Part shown: piece after piece, positions 15,107-21,578 of the stretch
How positions within the stretch are numbered: position 1 is the first letter of the stretch
Layout: each line of letters starts with the position of its first letter
From: JBFHIZ01 sp041596215
Lineage (GTDB): Bacteria > Bacillota > Clostridia > Lachnospirales > Lachnospiraceae
Length of the DNA stretch: 31,422 bases
Assembly (NCBI GenBank): GCA_041596215.1
Contig: JBFHIZ010000025.1
Span: 1 to 31,422 of the forward strand
Reading direction: 5' to 3'
The notes under the pieces: model-generated
Seen by the model: only the letters and a program-made list of their open reading frames with translations
Told to the model about the DNA's origin: nothing
Database searches by the model: none
Position numbers and translations under genes: made by a program

Positions 15107-15333
15107 ATGACTATGGGTATTACTTCAGCTCAAATTGCTAATGATATTTTGGCTAGTGTGGAAGTGGCTAAAGAAATTAATGTATATAAATTTTTAATTG
15201 ATATTAATAATGTGGATGATTTTGGAACGGTAACATGGTAATAATTATTATGAATTTTAAATGACATAATCATATAGATTTTCATACTTAGAGATATACT
15301 GATTTTGAAAGGTTCAAGCAGTTCGTCAATTAA
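15107..15333 (+). pseudogene. Degraded gene remnant
   Basis: ATG 15107 to TAA 15241 reads MTMGITSAQIANDILASVEVAKEINVYKFLIDINNVDDFGTVTW, protein-like in composition but without a ribosome site. After a broken stretch, plus-strand codons ending at 15333 read RYTDFERFKQFVN. Both pieces resemble parts of small STAS/SpoIIAA-like fold proteins (helix, then a kFLiD strand, later a DxxrF helix). This is a fold impression, not a firm identification. If correct, it is a gene broken by several indels. Confidence 0.35.
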
Positions 15334-15376
15334 ATGATTTGTGTACTTCTTACCTCGATTTGTATCGTTTATTCGT

Positions 15377-15405
15377 TTGCTTATCATGAAAAAAAGGTAT
15401 ATACT
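15377..15405 (+). promoter_or_regulatory. Likely promoter of the aldolase gene
   Basis: TTGCTT (15377-15382), 17 bases, TATACT (15400-15405), with the start codon 21 bases downstream. The 5' leader would be very short. Confidence 0.5.
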
Positions 15406-15426
15406 TTAATAAATGGAGGTGATTTT

Positions 15427-16314
15427 ATGAACATGAAACAATTAGAACGTATGAGACTGGATAAAGGATTTATAGCTGCTCTTGATCAAAGTGGAGGAAG
15501 CACACCGAATGCATTGGAAGTATATGGAATCGAAAAAAATGCTTATGCAAATGAAGAGGAAATGTTTCAATTAGTACATGAAATGCGATCAAGAATAATG
15601 GAAAGTCCTGTTTTTGCAAAAGAAAGAATTCTCGCAGCAATTTTATTTGAAAAAACAATGGATTCAAAAGTTCAAAATAAATATACACCAGATTTTTTAT
15701 GGGAAGAAAAAGGAATTTTACCTATTTTAAAAGTGGATAAAGGTTTGGATAAATTGGAAAATGGAGTACAATTAATGAAACCGATTCCTAATCTTGACGA
15801 GTTATTAGCACGTGCTAATAAAAGACATATTTTTGGAACAAAAATGAGATCTGTAATAAAAGAAGCGAATCAAGTAGGAATAGAAACAATTGTAAAACAA
15901 CAATTTGAATTTGGTAAAAGAATAGCATCGTTTGGATTAGTCCCAATATTGGAGCCAGAAGTTGATATCCATACGCCGAATAAGAAAGAGGCTGAAGCAA
16001 TTCTTAAAGGTGAAATATTGAAATATATGCATGAATTAGAAGCTGATGAGTTCATTATGTTTAAGCTTACGCTTCCAGAGGTAGATGATTTCTATTTGGA
16101 AATCATGAAACAGCCTAATGTTGTAAGAACGGTAGCTCTTTCTGGTGGATATAGTAGAGAAGAGGCGAATCAACGTTTAAAAAGAAATCACAATATGATT
16201 GCAAGTTTTTCCAGAGCGTTATCCGAAGGATTGAATGCAAGTCAAACAAGTGAAGAATTTAATAAGATGTTAGGTGAATCAATACAATCAATTTATGAGG
16301 CATCTTTAACTTGA
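15427..16314 (+). CDS. fda: Fructose-bisphosphate aldolase, class I
   Basis: A 295-residue cytoplasmic glycolytic enzyme that splits fructose 1,6-bisphosphate to glyceraldehyde 3-phosphate and dihydroxyacetone phosphate by a Schiff base, without metal. The Schiff-base lysine is K213 in FIMFKLTLP. Other conserved stretches are FIAALDQSGGSTP (15-27), ILKVDKGL (100-107), GVQLMKPI, IFGTKMRS, LVPILEPEV and VALSGGYSR. The protein aligns from memory along its length with S. aureus Fda (296 aa). The start is ATG 15427 after a perfect GGAGGTGATTTT. A longer frame back to 15334 encodes a spurious hydrophobic extension. It is monocistronic with two terminators after it. Confidence 0.95.
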   Translation: MNMKQLERMRLDKGFIAALDQSGGSTPNALEVYGIEKNAYANEEEMFQLVHEMRSRIMESPVFAKERILAAILFEKTMDSKVQNKYTPDFLWEEKGILPILKVDKGLDKLENGVQLMKPIPNLDELLARANKRHIFGTKMRSVIKEANQVGIETIVKQQFEFGKRIASFGLVPILEPEVDIHTPNKKEAEAILKGEILKYMHELEADEFIMFKLTLPEVDDFYLEIMKQPNVVRTVALSGGYSREEANQRLKRNHNMIASFSRALSEGLNASQTSEEFNKMLGESIQSIYEASLT

Positions 16315-16345
16315 TTACGAAAGTGATATAAGATGTGATAGAAAA

Positions 16346-16385
16346 GAGGAAGGCTTATCAGCTATTTGCTAAGCCTCCTTTTTTT
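16346..16385 (+). terminator. Terminator after the aldolase gene
   Basis: AAGGCTTA pairs with TAAGCCTCC-side bases around a 12-base loop. A T-run follows at 16379-16385. Confidence 0.8.
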
Positions 16386-16462
16386 ATTGCTATATTGCAT
16401 GAAATTATAAAAATATTCAGCAAATTACGGTTGGAGAAATAAAAGAGAATGAGTCATTCGTG

Positions 16463-16491
16463 AAAATCAAATGTTGCAATTTGATTTTTTT
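16463..16491 (+). terminator. Second stem-loop with T-run
   Basis: AAATCAAAT (16464-16472) pairs with ATTTGATTT (16479-16487) around a 6-base loop, ending in a T-run to 16491. It may be a backup terminator, about 80 bases after the first. Confidence 0.6.
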
Positions 16492-16533
16492 GAAAAGAAT
16501 GGCAGAGATACCTTGTTTTCAATCAAAGAGTAA

Positions 16534-16562
16534 TTGAAAAGGATGTAGTAATCCTATATAAT
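16534..16562 (+). promoter_or_regulatory. ispF promoter with palindromic spacer
   Basis: TTGAAA (16534-16539), 17 bases, and a perfect TATAAT (16557-16562). The spacer is almost entirely the palindrome AGGATGTAGTAATCCT (16540-16555). The start codon is 41 bases downstream. Confidence 0.7.
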
Positions 16563-16602
16563 GTAAAGATAAATAAAAAATGATACAATTAGAGGGTGGA
16601 AT

Positions 16603-17070
16603 ATGAGAATTGGAATGGGATATGATGTACATCGATTAGTTGAAAATCGAAAATTAATTATAGGTGGCGTAGAAATTCCTTATGAAAAGGGATTATTAGG
16701 TCATTCTGATGCAGATGTATTATTACATGCAATTATGGATAGTTTGCTTGGTGCAGCAGGATTAGGTGATATTGGTAAACATTTTCCAGATACCAATGCA
16801 AGCTATAAAAACATATCAAGTGTAGAGTTATTAGCACAAGTAAATAAGTTGGTGCGGGAAAGAAATCAATCCATTGTAAACATTGATACGACAATTATTG
16901 CACAGGAGCCCAAAATGCGTCCTTTTATTGAGCAAATGAGAGAAAACATAGCGCGAGTGTTAGAAGTTGAGGTGAAAGATATAAACATAAAAGCTACAAC
17001 AGAAGAGGGATTAGGCTTTACAGGAACAAAAGAAGGAATTGCAGCACAAGCAATTTGTCTGCTTCAATAG
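16603..17070 (+). CDS. ispF: 2-C-methyl-D-erythritol 2,4-cyclodiphosphate synthase
   Basis: A 155-residue enzyme of the non-mevalonate isoprenoid pathway. It cyclises CDP-methylerythritol 2-phosphate to MECDP with loss of CMP, acting as a trimer. Zinc ligands D8, H10 (GYDVHR) and H42 (LLHAIMD) are present, together with HSDADVLLHA at 34-43, DIGKHFPD, and the C-terminal KATTEEGLGFTGTKEGIAAQA. Length is normal for the family. Start ATG 16603 follows AGAGGGTGG. Unlike many bacteria, ispD is not adjacent. Confidence 0.96.
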   Translation: MRIGMGYDVHRLVENRKLIIGGVEIPYEKGLLGHSDADVLLHAIMDSLLGAAGLGDIGKHFPDTNASYKNISSVELLAQVNKLVRERNQSIVNIDTTIIAQEPKMRPFIEQMRENIARVLEVEVKDINIKATTEEGLGFTGTKEGIAAQAICLLQ

Positions 17071-17077
17071 AAAAATC

Positions 17078-17106
17078 TTGACAAATAGGTTTTTATTATT
17101 TATTCT
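17078..17106 (+). promoter_or_regulatory. Promoter of the cysE-cysS operon
   Basis: Consensus TTGACA (17078-17083), a 17-base spacer, and TATTCT (17101-17106). Transcription would start near 17113, at the beginning of the T-box leader. Confidence 0.75.
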
Positions 17107-17112
17107 TTAACA

Positions 17113-17360
17113 TATAAGTGTATATAAAAGCATTGATCAAAAAGAGTATATGTATTGGAAATAAAAGAGAGAAATTGCATTAGCTGAAAGCAATTTTAAT
17201 AGAAGATATGTAGAAGTGCGTTTGTGAGCTGACATGCTGAAAAGAGTAGGTGTGTACGGTATTCTCCGTTATGGGAATTGAGTGGAGGAAATTTTCCTTA
17301 CCAAGAGTGGAACCGCGGATATATTCGTCTCTTATTGACGATATATGTGCGTTTTTTATT
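17113..17360 (+). promoter_or_regulatory. T-box riboswitch, cysteine type
   Basis: The T-box core AGAGTGGAACCGCGG is at 17304-17318. Upstream is a Stem I-like region with AGAGAG and an apical hairpin (AAATTGC/GCAATTT around ATTAGCTGAAA). A GAAG-TGC motif follows; TGC at 17217-17219 is the likely cysteine specifier. A Stem III-type hairpin (ACGG/CCGT) is near 17258-17273. Downstream, CGTC...GACG with ATATAT arms (about 17319-17346) followed by GCGTTTTTT forms the terminator. Uncharged tRNA-Cys is expected to bind and stabilise the antiterminator, turning on cysE and cysS when cysteine is scarce. The exact specifier pairing was judged by eye. Confidence 0.9.
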
Positions 17361-17427
17361 TTGTGGTAAGTGTAAATTTTTACATGAAAAGTTTAAAAAT
17401 TGAAGAAAAAAATAGAAAGAGGTAAAG

Positions 17428-18081
17428 ATGGAATATATTAAGAAAATTAGAGAAGAAATTCAAGTGATAAAAGAAAGAGATCCAGCAATTCATTCCGTTA
17501 GGGAAGTGTTTTTATATCCTAGTTTTATTGCTATGCGATATTATAGAAGAGCACACAAAAAATACTTAAAAGGAAAATATTATGCAGCTAGAAAAATTTC
17601 TCAAAAGGCAGTTCGAAAAACAGGTATTGAAATTCATCCAGGAGCAACCATTGGAGAGGGTCTGTTTATTGACCATGGACAAGGTGTTGTTATTGGGGAG
17701 ACGACAATTATTGGAAATAATGTGACTTTATATCAAGGAGTCACCTTGGGAGGAACAGGAAAGGAACATGGGAAAAGACATCCTACAATTGAGGATAATG
17801 TAATGATTAGTGCAGGTGCTAAAGTATTAGGCTCATTTGTTGTTGGCGAAAATTCAAAAATTGGAGCAGGTAGTGTAGTGCTAAAACCAGTTCCTAAAAA
17901 TTCGACCGTAGTGGGTGTGCCAGGTGTTGTTGTGAAAAGGGGAAACAAGGTTCATCCAAGAGATATGTTGGATCAATGTAATCTTCCAGATCCTTTCCAT
18001 GAATGTCTTGAAAAAATGAAGAAGAAAAATGCGGAATTTGATAAGCGTATTTCAGAATTAGAGAAACATCAAAAGAAATAA
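17428..18081 (+). CDS. cysE: Serine O-acetyltransferase
   Basis: A 217-residue enzyme that makes O-acetylserine from serine and acetyl-CoA, the first step of cysteine synthesis. After an N-terminal helical part (1-65) comes a left-handed beta-helix of hexapeptide repeats (GIEIHPGATIGEGLFIDHGQGVVIGETTIIGNNVTLYQGVTLGG). It includes the catalytic-site FIDHG (D82, H83), GTGKEHGKRHPTI and the GVPG turn. It is the short form typical of Gram-positives and lacks the long N-terminal domain of E. coli CysE (273 aa). A C-terminal charged coiled-coil tail (192-217) follows. Start ATG 17428 has AGAAAGAGG upstream. It is the first gene after the T-box; cysS follows 27 bases later. Confidence 0.95.
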   Translation: MEYIKKIREEIQVIKERDPAIHSVREVFLYPSFIAMRYYRRAHKKYLKGKYYAARKISQKAVRKTGIEIHPGATIGEGLFIDHGQGVVIGETTIIGNNVTLYQGVTLGGTGKEHGKRHPTIEDNVMISAGAKVLGSFVVGENSKIGAGSVVLKPVPKNSTVVGVPGVVVKRGNKVHPRDMLDQCNLPDPFHECLEKMKKKNAEFDKRISELEKHQKK

Positions 18082-18108
18082 TACGTTAGATTAAGAAGAG
18101 GGCAGAAA

Positions 18109-19518
18109 ATGAAAATTTATAATACGTTAACAAAAGAAAAAGAAGAGTTTAGACCGATTGAACCGGGAAAAGTAAGAATGTATGTATGTGGGCCTACAGT
18201 ATATAATTTGATTCATATTGGAAATGCAAGACCCATGATTTTTTTTGATACAGTACGTAGGTATATGGAATATAAGGGGCTGAAGGTTAATTATGTTATG
18301 AATTTCACAGATGTGGATGATAAGATTATTAAAGAGGCCATAGAAGAAGGTGTAGAACCAAGTGTTGTCTCTGAACGTTACATTAAAGAATGCAAAAAAG
18401 ATATGGAAGGATTGCAAGTTCAGCCTGCTACAATTCATCCGAAAGCAACGGAAGAAATATCAGGAATGCAAGAGATGATTCAGACGCTAATCAAGAAAGA
18501 ACATGCATATGTTGCGGAAGATGGGACCGTATACTATCGAACAAGGAGTTTTAAGGAATATGGAAAACTATCGCATAGAAATGTAGATGATTTAAGAACT
18601 GGAAATCGTGCATTACAGGTTACAGGAGTGGATCAAAAAGAAGATCCTTTAGATTTTGTTCTTTGGAAACCCAAAAAAGAGGGGGAGCCTTTTTGGAAAT
18701 CTTCATGGTGTGATGGAAGACCAGGATGGCATATTGAGTGTTCGGTTATGAGCAAAAAATATTTAGGTGATGAAATTGATATTCATGCGGGTGGAGAAGA
18801 TTTAGTTTTTCCTCATCATGAAAATGAGATTGCACAGAGTGAAGCTGCCAATGAAAAACCATTTGCTAGATATTGGATGCATAATGCATTCTTAAATATT
18901 GATAATAAGAAAATGAGCAAATCCTTAGGAAATTTTTTTACAGTACGAGACATTAGTGAAAAATATGATTTGCAAGTATTACGATTTTTTATGTTACAAG
19001 CTCATTATAGAAGTCCCTTAAATTTTAGTGCGGAACTTATGGAGGCTGCGAAAAATAGTTTAGAAAGAATTGTAACGGCAACAGATAATCTAAAATTCCT
19101 TCTAAAGCATACGAAAGCCAAAGAAATCACAAAACAAGAAACGAAGGAAATAAAAGAAGCAGAAGCATATCAAAAGCAATTCGAAGAGGCTATGGAGGAT
19201 GATTTTAATACGGCAGATGCACTTTCTTCGGTATTTGAATTGATTAAATATATAAATTTGCATGTAAATGAAAAGAGCTCAGAAGAATTTTTAATTACTT
19301 TGCTAGAAGAAGTCTCTACACTGATGAATATTTGCGGAATTGTAGTTGAAAAAAAAGAAGAAAGTTTAGATATATATGTAGAGCAATTAATCGAAGAAAG
19401 ACAGGCTGCTAGAAAAGAAAAAGATTTTAAACGTGCAGATGAAATCAGAGATATACTTTTGGAAAAAGGGATTGTGTTAGAGGATACAAGAGAAGGAGTA
19501 AAATGGAAGAAAGTTTAG
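18109..19518 (+). CDS. cysS: Cysteinyl-tRNA synthetase
   Basis: A 469-residue class I aminoacyl-tRNA synthetase that charges tRNA-Cys. HIGN is at 36-39 and KMSKS at 268-272. The zinc site is visible as C27 (VCGPTVY), C211 (WHIECSVM), H236 and E240 (FPHHENE). The DALR-type helical anticodon region follows, and the C-terminus ends RADEIRDILLEKGIVLEDTREGVKWKK, as usual. Length is normal. Control by the upstream T-box makes sense, since its substrate tRNA is the sensed ligand. The 3' end overlaps the next gene by 16 bases. Confidence 0.97.
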   Translation: MKIYNTLTKEKEEFRPIEPGKVRMYVCGPTVYNLIHIGNARPMIFFDTVRRYMEYKGLKVNYVMNFTDVDDKIIKEAIEEGVEPSVVSERYIKECKKDMEGLQVQPATIHPKATEEISGMQEMIQTLIKKEHAYVAEDGTVYYRTRSFKEYGKLSHRNVDDLRTGNRALQVTGVDQKEDPLDFVLWKPKKEGEPFWKSSWCDGRPGWHIECSVMSKKYLGDEIDIHAGGEDLVFPHHENEIAQSEAANEKPFARYWMHNAFLNIDNKKMSKSLGNFFTVRDISEKYDLQVLRFFMLQAHYRSPLNFSAELMEAAKNSLERIVTATDNLKFLLKHTKAKEITKQETKEIKEAEAYQKQFEEAMEDDFNTADALSSVFELIKYINLHVNEKSSEEFLITLLEEVSTLMNICGIVVEKKEESLDIYVEQLIEERQAARKEKDFKRADEIRDILLEKGIVLEDTREGVKWKKV

Positions 19519-19940
19519 AATTTTCAAAGAAAATAAAAGAAGTTTTTTCTATTTGTGATTTGGATCTTAAGACGTTTTCGCCACTTACCCTTGCATATAT
19601 AGGGGATGGGATTTATGACTTGGTTATTCGCACAGTGGTTGTAGAGCAAGGGAATTGTGCAGTAAATTCACTTCACAAAAAAGTATCTTCTATGGTAAAA
19701 GCGGAAGCACAAAGCAATATGATTCTTTCTTTAGAAACAGAATTATCGGACGAAGAAATGCGAATTTTTAAAAGAGGAAGAAACGCAAAATCAAATTCTT
19801 CGGCTAAAAATGCTTCTATCATAGATTATCGCCGAGCAACTGGTTTTGAAGCACTTATGGGTTATTTATATCTTTCAAATAAAATGGATCGAATGTTGGA
19901 ATTAATTTATAAAGGATGCCAAAATCTAAAATTTATATAA
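19503..19940 (+). CDS. mrnC: Mini-ribonuclease 3 (MrnC)
   Basis: A 145-residue RNase III catalytic domain without a double-stranded-RNA-binding domain. In B. subtilis the enzyme matures 23S rRNA ends. Visible features are LAYIGDGIYDLVIR (acidic D35 and D39), the RGRNAKS motif at 91-97, and GFEALMGYLYL, with E116 as the second acidic residue. The start ATG 19503 lies inside the cysS end after AAGGAG, giving translational coupling. The cysS-mrnC-rlmB order is typical of Firmicutes. Confidence 0.95.
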   Translation: MEESLEFSKKIKEVFSICDLDLKTFSPLTLAYIGDGIYDLVIRTVVVEQGNCAVNSLHKKVSSMVKAEAQSNMILSLETELSDEEMRIFKRGRNAKSNSSAKNASIIDYRRATGFEALMGYLYLSNKMDRMLELIYKGCQNLKFI

Positions 19941-19950
19941 AAAATAAAAG

Positions 19951-19980
19951 TTGACAGTTGGATGATATGTAATTGCTATA
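19951..19980 (+). promoter_or_regulatory. Possible internal promoter before rlmB
   Basis: A consensus TTGACA at 19951-19956 is followed by TGCTAT at 17 bases or TATAAG at 20 bases. The -10 match is weak. It could give rlmB-sigH expression independent of the T-box. Confidence 0.4.
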
Positions 19981-19998
19981 AGCAGAAATGGAGATAAA

Positions 19999-20739
19999 AT
20001 GAGTTATGAAGAATTAGTAATTGAAGGAAGGCATGCAGTAATTGAAGCATTACGTGCTGGAAAGACATTGGATAAGATATTTATATTAGATGGTTGTAAG
20101 GATGGTCCTATTCTTACCATAAAAAGAGAAGTATTAAAAACAGATGCGTTGATTAAATATGTAGATAATGCTAGATTAGACCAAATGTCAGAAACCAAGC
20201 ATCATCAAGGTGTAATTGCTTATATTGCAGCATACGAATATTCTGAGATTTCAGATATGTTACAAATCGCAAAGGATAAAGGAGAGCCTCCTTTTTTATT
20301 TTTATTAGATAGTATTGAGGATCCACATAATTTAGGTGCAATTATCCGAACGGCAAATTTGGCGGGGGCACATGGAGTGATTATTCCGAAGAACAGAGCG
20401 GTTGGATTGACCGGTGTGGTGGCGAGAACTTCAGCAGGTGCAATAAACTATGTGCCAATTGCAAAAGTAACGAATTTGGGAAATACCATTGATGAATTAA
20501 AAAAAGAAGGTCTATGGTTTGTTTGTGCAGACATGGCTGGGACTTCAATGTATGAGATGAATTTAAAAGGACCAATTGGGCTCGTGATTGGAAATGAAGG
20601 AAGTGGTGTAGGAAAACGAATTAAGGAAAAATGCGATTATATTGCGTCCATTCCTATGAAAGGTGATATTGATTCTTTAAATGTTTCTGTAGCAACAGGC
20701 GTTTTAGCATATGAGATTGTACGTCAACGCCTTTACTAG
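19999..20739 (+). CDS. rlmB: 23S rRNA (guanosine-2'-O)-methyltransferase RlmB
   Basis: A 246-residue SPOUT-class enzyme that methylates the ribose of G2251 in 23S rRNA using S-adenosylmethionine. The N-terminal substrate-binding domain (1-80) includes EGRHAVIEAL. The three SPOUT motifs are NLGAIIRTANLAGAHGVI (111-128), VIGNEGSGV (196-204) and SLNVSVATGVLAYE (226-239), which form the trefoil knot. Length is normal. Start ATG 19999 follows GGAGAT. It lies 11 bases upstream of sigH; the YacP nuclease gene that often sits between them is absent. Confidence 0.95.
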   Translation: MSYEELVIEGRHAVIEALRAGKTLDKIFILDGCKDGPILTIKREVLKTDALIKYVDNARLDQMSETKHHQGVIAYIAAYEYSEISDMLQIAKDKGEPPFLFLLDSIEDPHNLGAIIRTANLAGAHGVIIPKNRAVGLTGVVARTSAGAINYVPIAKVTNLGNTIDELKKEGLWFVCADMAGTSMYEMNLKGPIGLVIGNEGSGVGKRIKEKCDYIASIPMKGDIDSLNVSVATGVLAYEIVRQRLY

Positions 20740-20750
20740 GAGGAGTATTC

Positions 20751-21365
20751 ATGAGTAAGAAAGAAAAAATAGAACAAGATTCAGATGAAGAATTAATTAT
20801 TCGCATACGTAATGGTGAAAATGAAATAACAGATTTCATCATTAATAAATATAAAAATTTAGTACGAAAAAAAGCGAATGCAATGTTTATTGTAGGAGCG
20901 GATAAGGATGATCTGATTCAAGAAGGAATGATTGGACTATTTAAGGCGATTAGAGATTATAAAAGTAATGAAAACGCAAGTTTTTATACCTTCGCAGATT
21001 TGTGTATTGCTAGACAAATATATACTGCAATTCAAACAGCTGGAAGAAAAAAACACATGCCATTAAATAGCTATATATCTATGTCAGATGACGATATTAA
21101 TATTAAAAAGCAAGGATCTATGTATCAGATTGATAATCCGGAAGAATTAATGATTGCAAAGGAAACACAAATTCATTTTGAAAAATTAATTCGGGAAGAG
21201 TTAAGTAATTTTGAATATCAGGTGTTTCAATTGTTTCGAATAGGTATGTCGTGTGCAGAAATAGCAGAGCAATTAGAAAAAGAATATAAAGCTACTGATA
21301 ATGCAATTCAAAGAATTAAGAAAAAAATAAAAAAAATGAAGATTCATATTGCATTCGATTCCTAA
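20751..21365 (+). CDS. sigH: RNA polymerase sporulation sigma factor SigH
   Basis: A 204-residue sigma-70-family factor. Region 2 shows IINKYKNLVRKKA, then DKDDLIQEGMIGLFKAIRDYKSNENASFYTFADLCIARQIYTAIQTAGRKKHMPLNSY, very close to Bacillus SigH. Region 4 has an HTH near 160-195 (GMSCAEIAEQLEKEYKATDNAIQRIKKKI). SigH drives early sporulation and stationary-phase genes. The start at 20751 follows TAGGAGGAG. Its usual neighbours rpmG-secE-nusG do not follow; a permease gene does, and that gene's promoter starts inside the sigH 3' end. Confidence 0.93.
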   Translation: MSKKEKIEQDSDEELIIRIRNGENEITDFIINKYKNLVRKKANAMFIVGADKDDLIQEGMIGLFKAIRDYKSNENASFYTFADLCIARQIYTAIQTAGRKKHMPLNSYISMSDDDINIKKQGSMYQIDNPEELMIAKETQIHFEKLIREELSNFEYQVFQLFRIGMSCAEIAEQLEKEYKATDNAIQRIKKKIKKMKIHIAFDS

Positions 21366-21377
21366 ATCATGTATGAT
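21349..21377 (+). promoter_or_regulatory. uraA promoter inside the end of sigH
   Basis: TTGCAT (21349-21354), a 17-base spacer, and TATGAT (21372-21377). Transcription would start near 21384, giving a leader of about 195 bases before uraA that contains the leader ORF and terminator. Confidence 0.65.
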
Positions 21378-21424
21378 AATAAAAATGACCAAGCAAAGGT
21401 AGTAAAAATTGAGAGGAGCATAGC

Positions 21425-21526
21425 ATGAATTTATTGCAAACAAAGCATTATATGAAACAGTATTCAAATATGCCTCTTATTATTGATAGTATTTCTATCA
21501 TTTCTATTAGTATTTCTGATAAATAA
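21425..21526 (+). CDS. Putative 33-aa leader peptide of the uracil permease gene
   Basis: ATG 21425 lies 5-8 bases after GAGAGGAG, a strong ribosome site, and the frame ends at TAA 21524-21526. The product (MNLLQTKHYMKQY...SISIISISISDK) has no known family. Its second half is Ile/Ser-rich because the RNA there is U-rich. The stop codon falls within the loop of the intrinsic terminator at 21508-21545, so a ribosome finishing this frame would cover the 5' arm. This is the geometry of the pyrBI leader in E. coli. A chance ORF cannot be excluded. Confidence 0.5.
   Translation: MNLLQTKHYMKQYSNMPLIIDSISIISISISDK
21485..21499 (+). promoter_or_regulatory. Candidate pause hairpin in the uraA leader
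   Basis: GATAG (21485-21489) pairs with CTATC (21495-21499) around TATTT, inside the leader ORF and just before a U-rich tract leading to the terminator. Confidence 0.4.
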
Positions 21527-21545
21527 TCGGGAATACTATTTTTTT
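21508..21545 (+). terminator. Attenuator-type terminator before uraA
   Basis: TAGTATT (21508-21514) pairs with AATACTA (21532-21538), followed by seven Ts (21539-21545). It ends 34 bases before the uraA start and overlaps the leader ORF stop. Position and orientation mean it must be read through for uraA to be expressed from the promoter at 21349. Confidence 0.65.
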
Positions 21546-21578
21546 GCAATCTTTGCACAAATATGAGGAGGAAATAGG

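Larger units (their letters stand above)
14924..15426. other. 503-base gap between the dehydrogenase and aldolase genes
   Basis: The gap holds the minus-strand ribosome site of the dehydrogenase gene, a degraded coding remnant (15107-15333), and the aldolase promoter and ribosome site. No intact gene is seen. A minus-strand frame at 15130-15387 has no ribosome site. Confidence 0.6.

Noticed and set aside
15130..15387. Minus-strand 85-codon frame with a protein-like piece (RGKKYTNHLIDELLEPF)
   Set aside because: No ribosome site, the rest of the frame is low quality, and it overlaps the aldolase promoter.
21384..21545. Purine or PreQ1 riboswitch, or PyrR element, before the permease gene
   Set aside because: None of the conserved core sequences could be seen by eye. 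A covariance-model scan would settle it.
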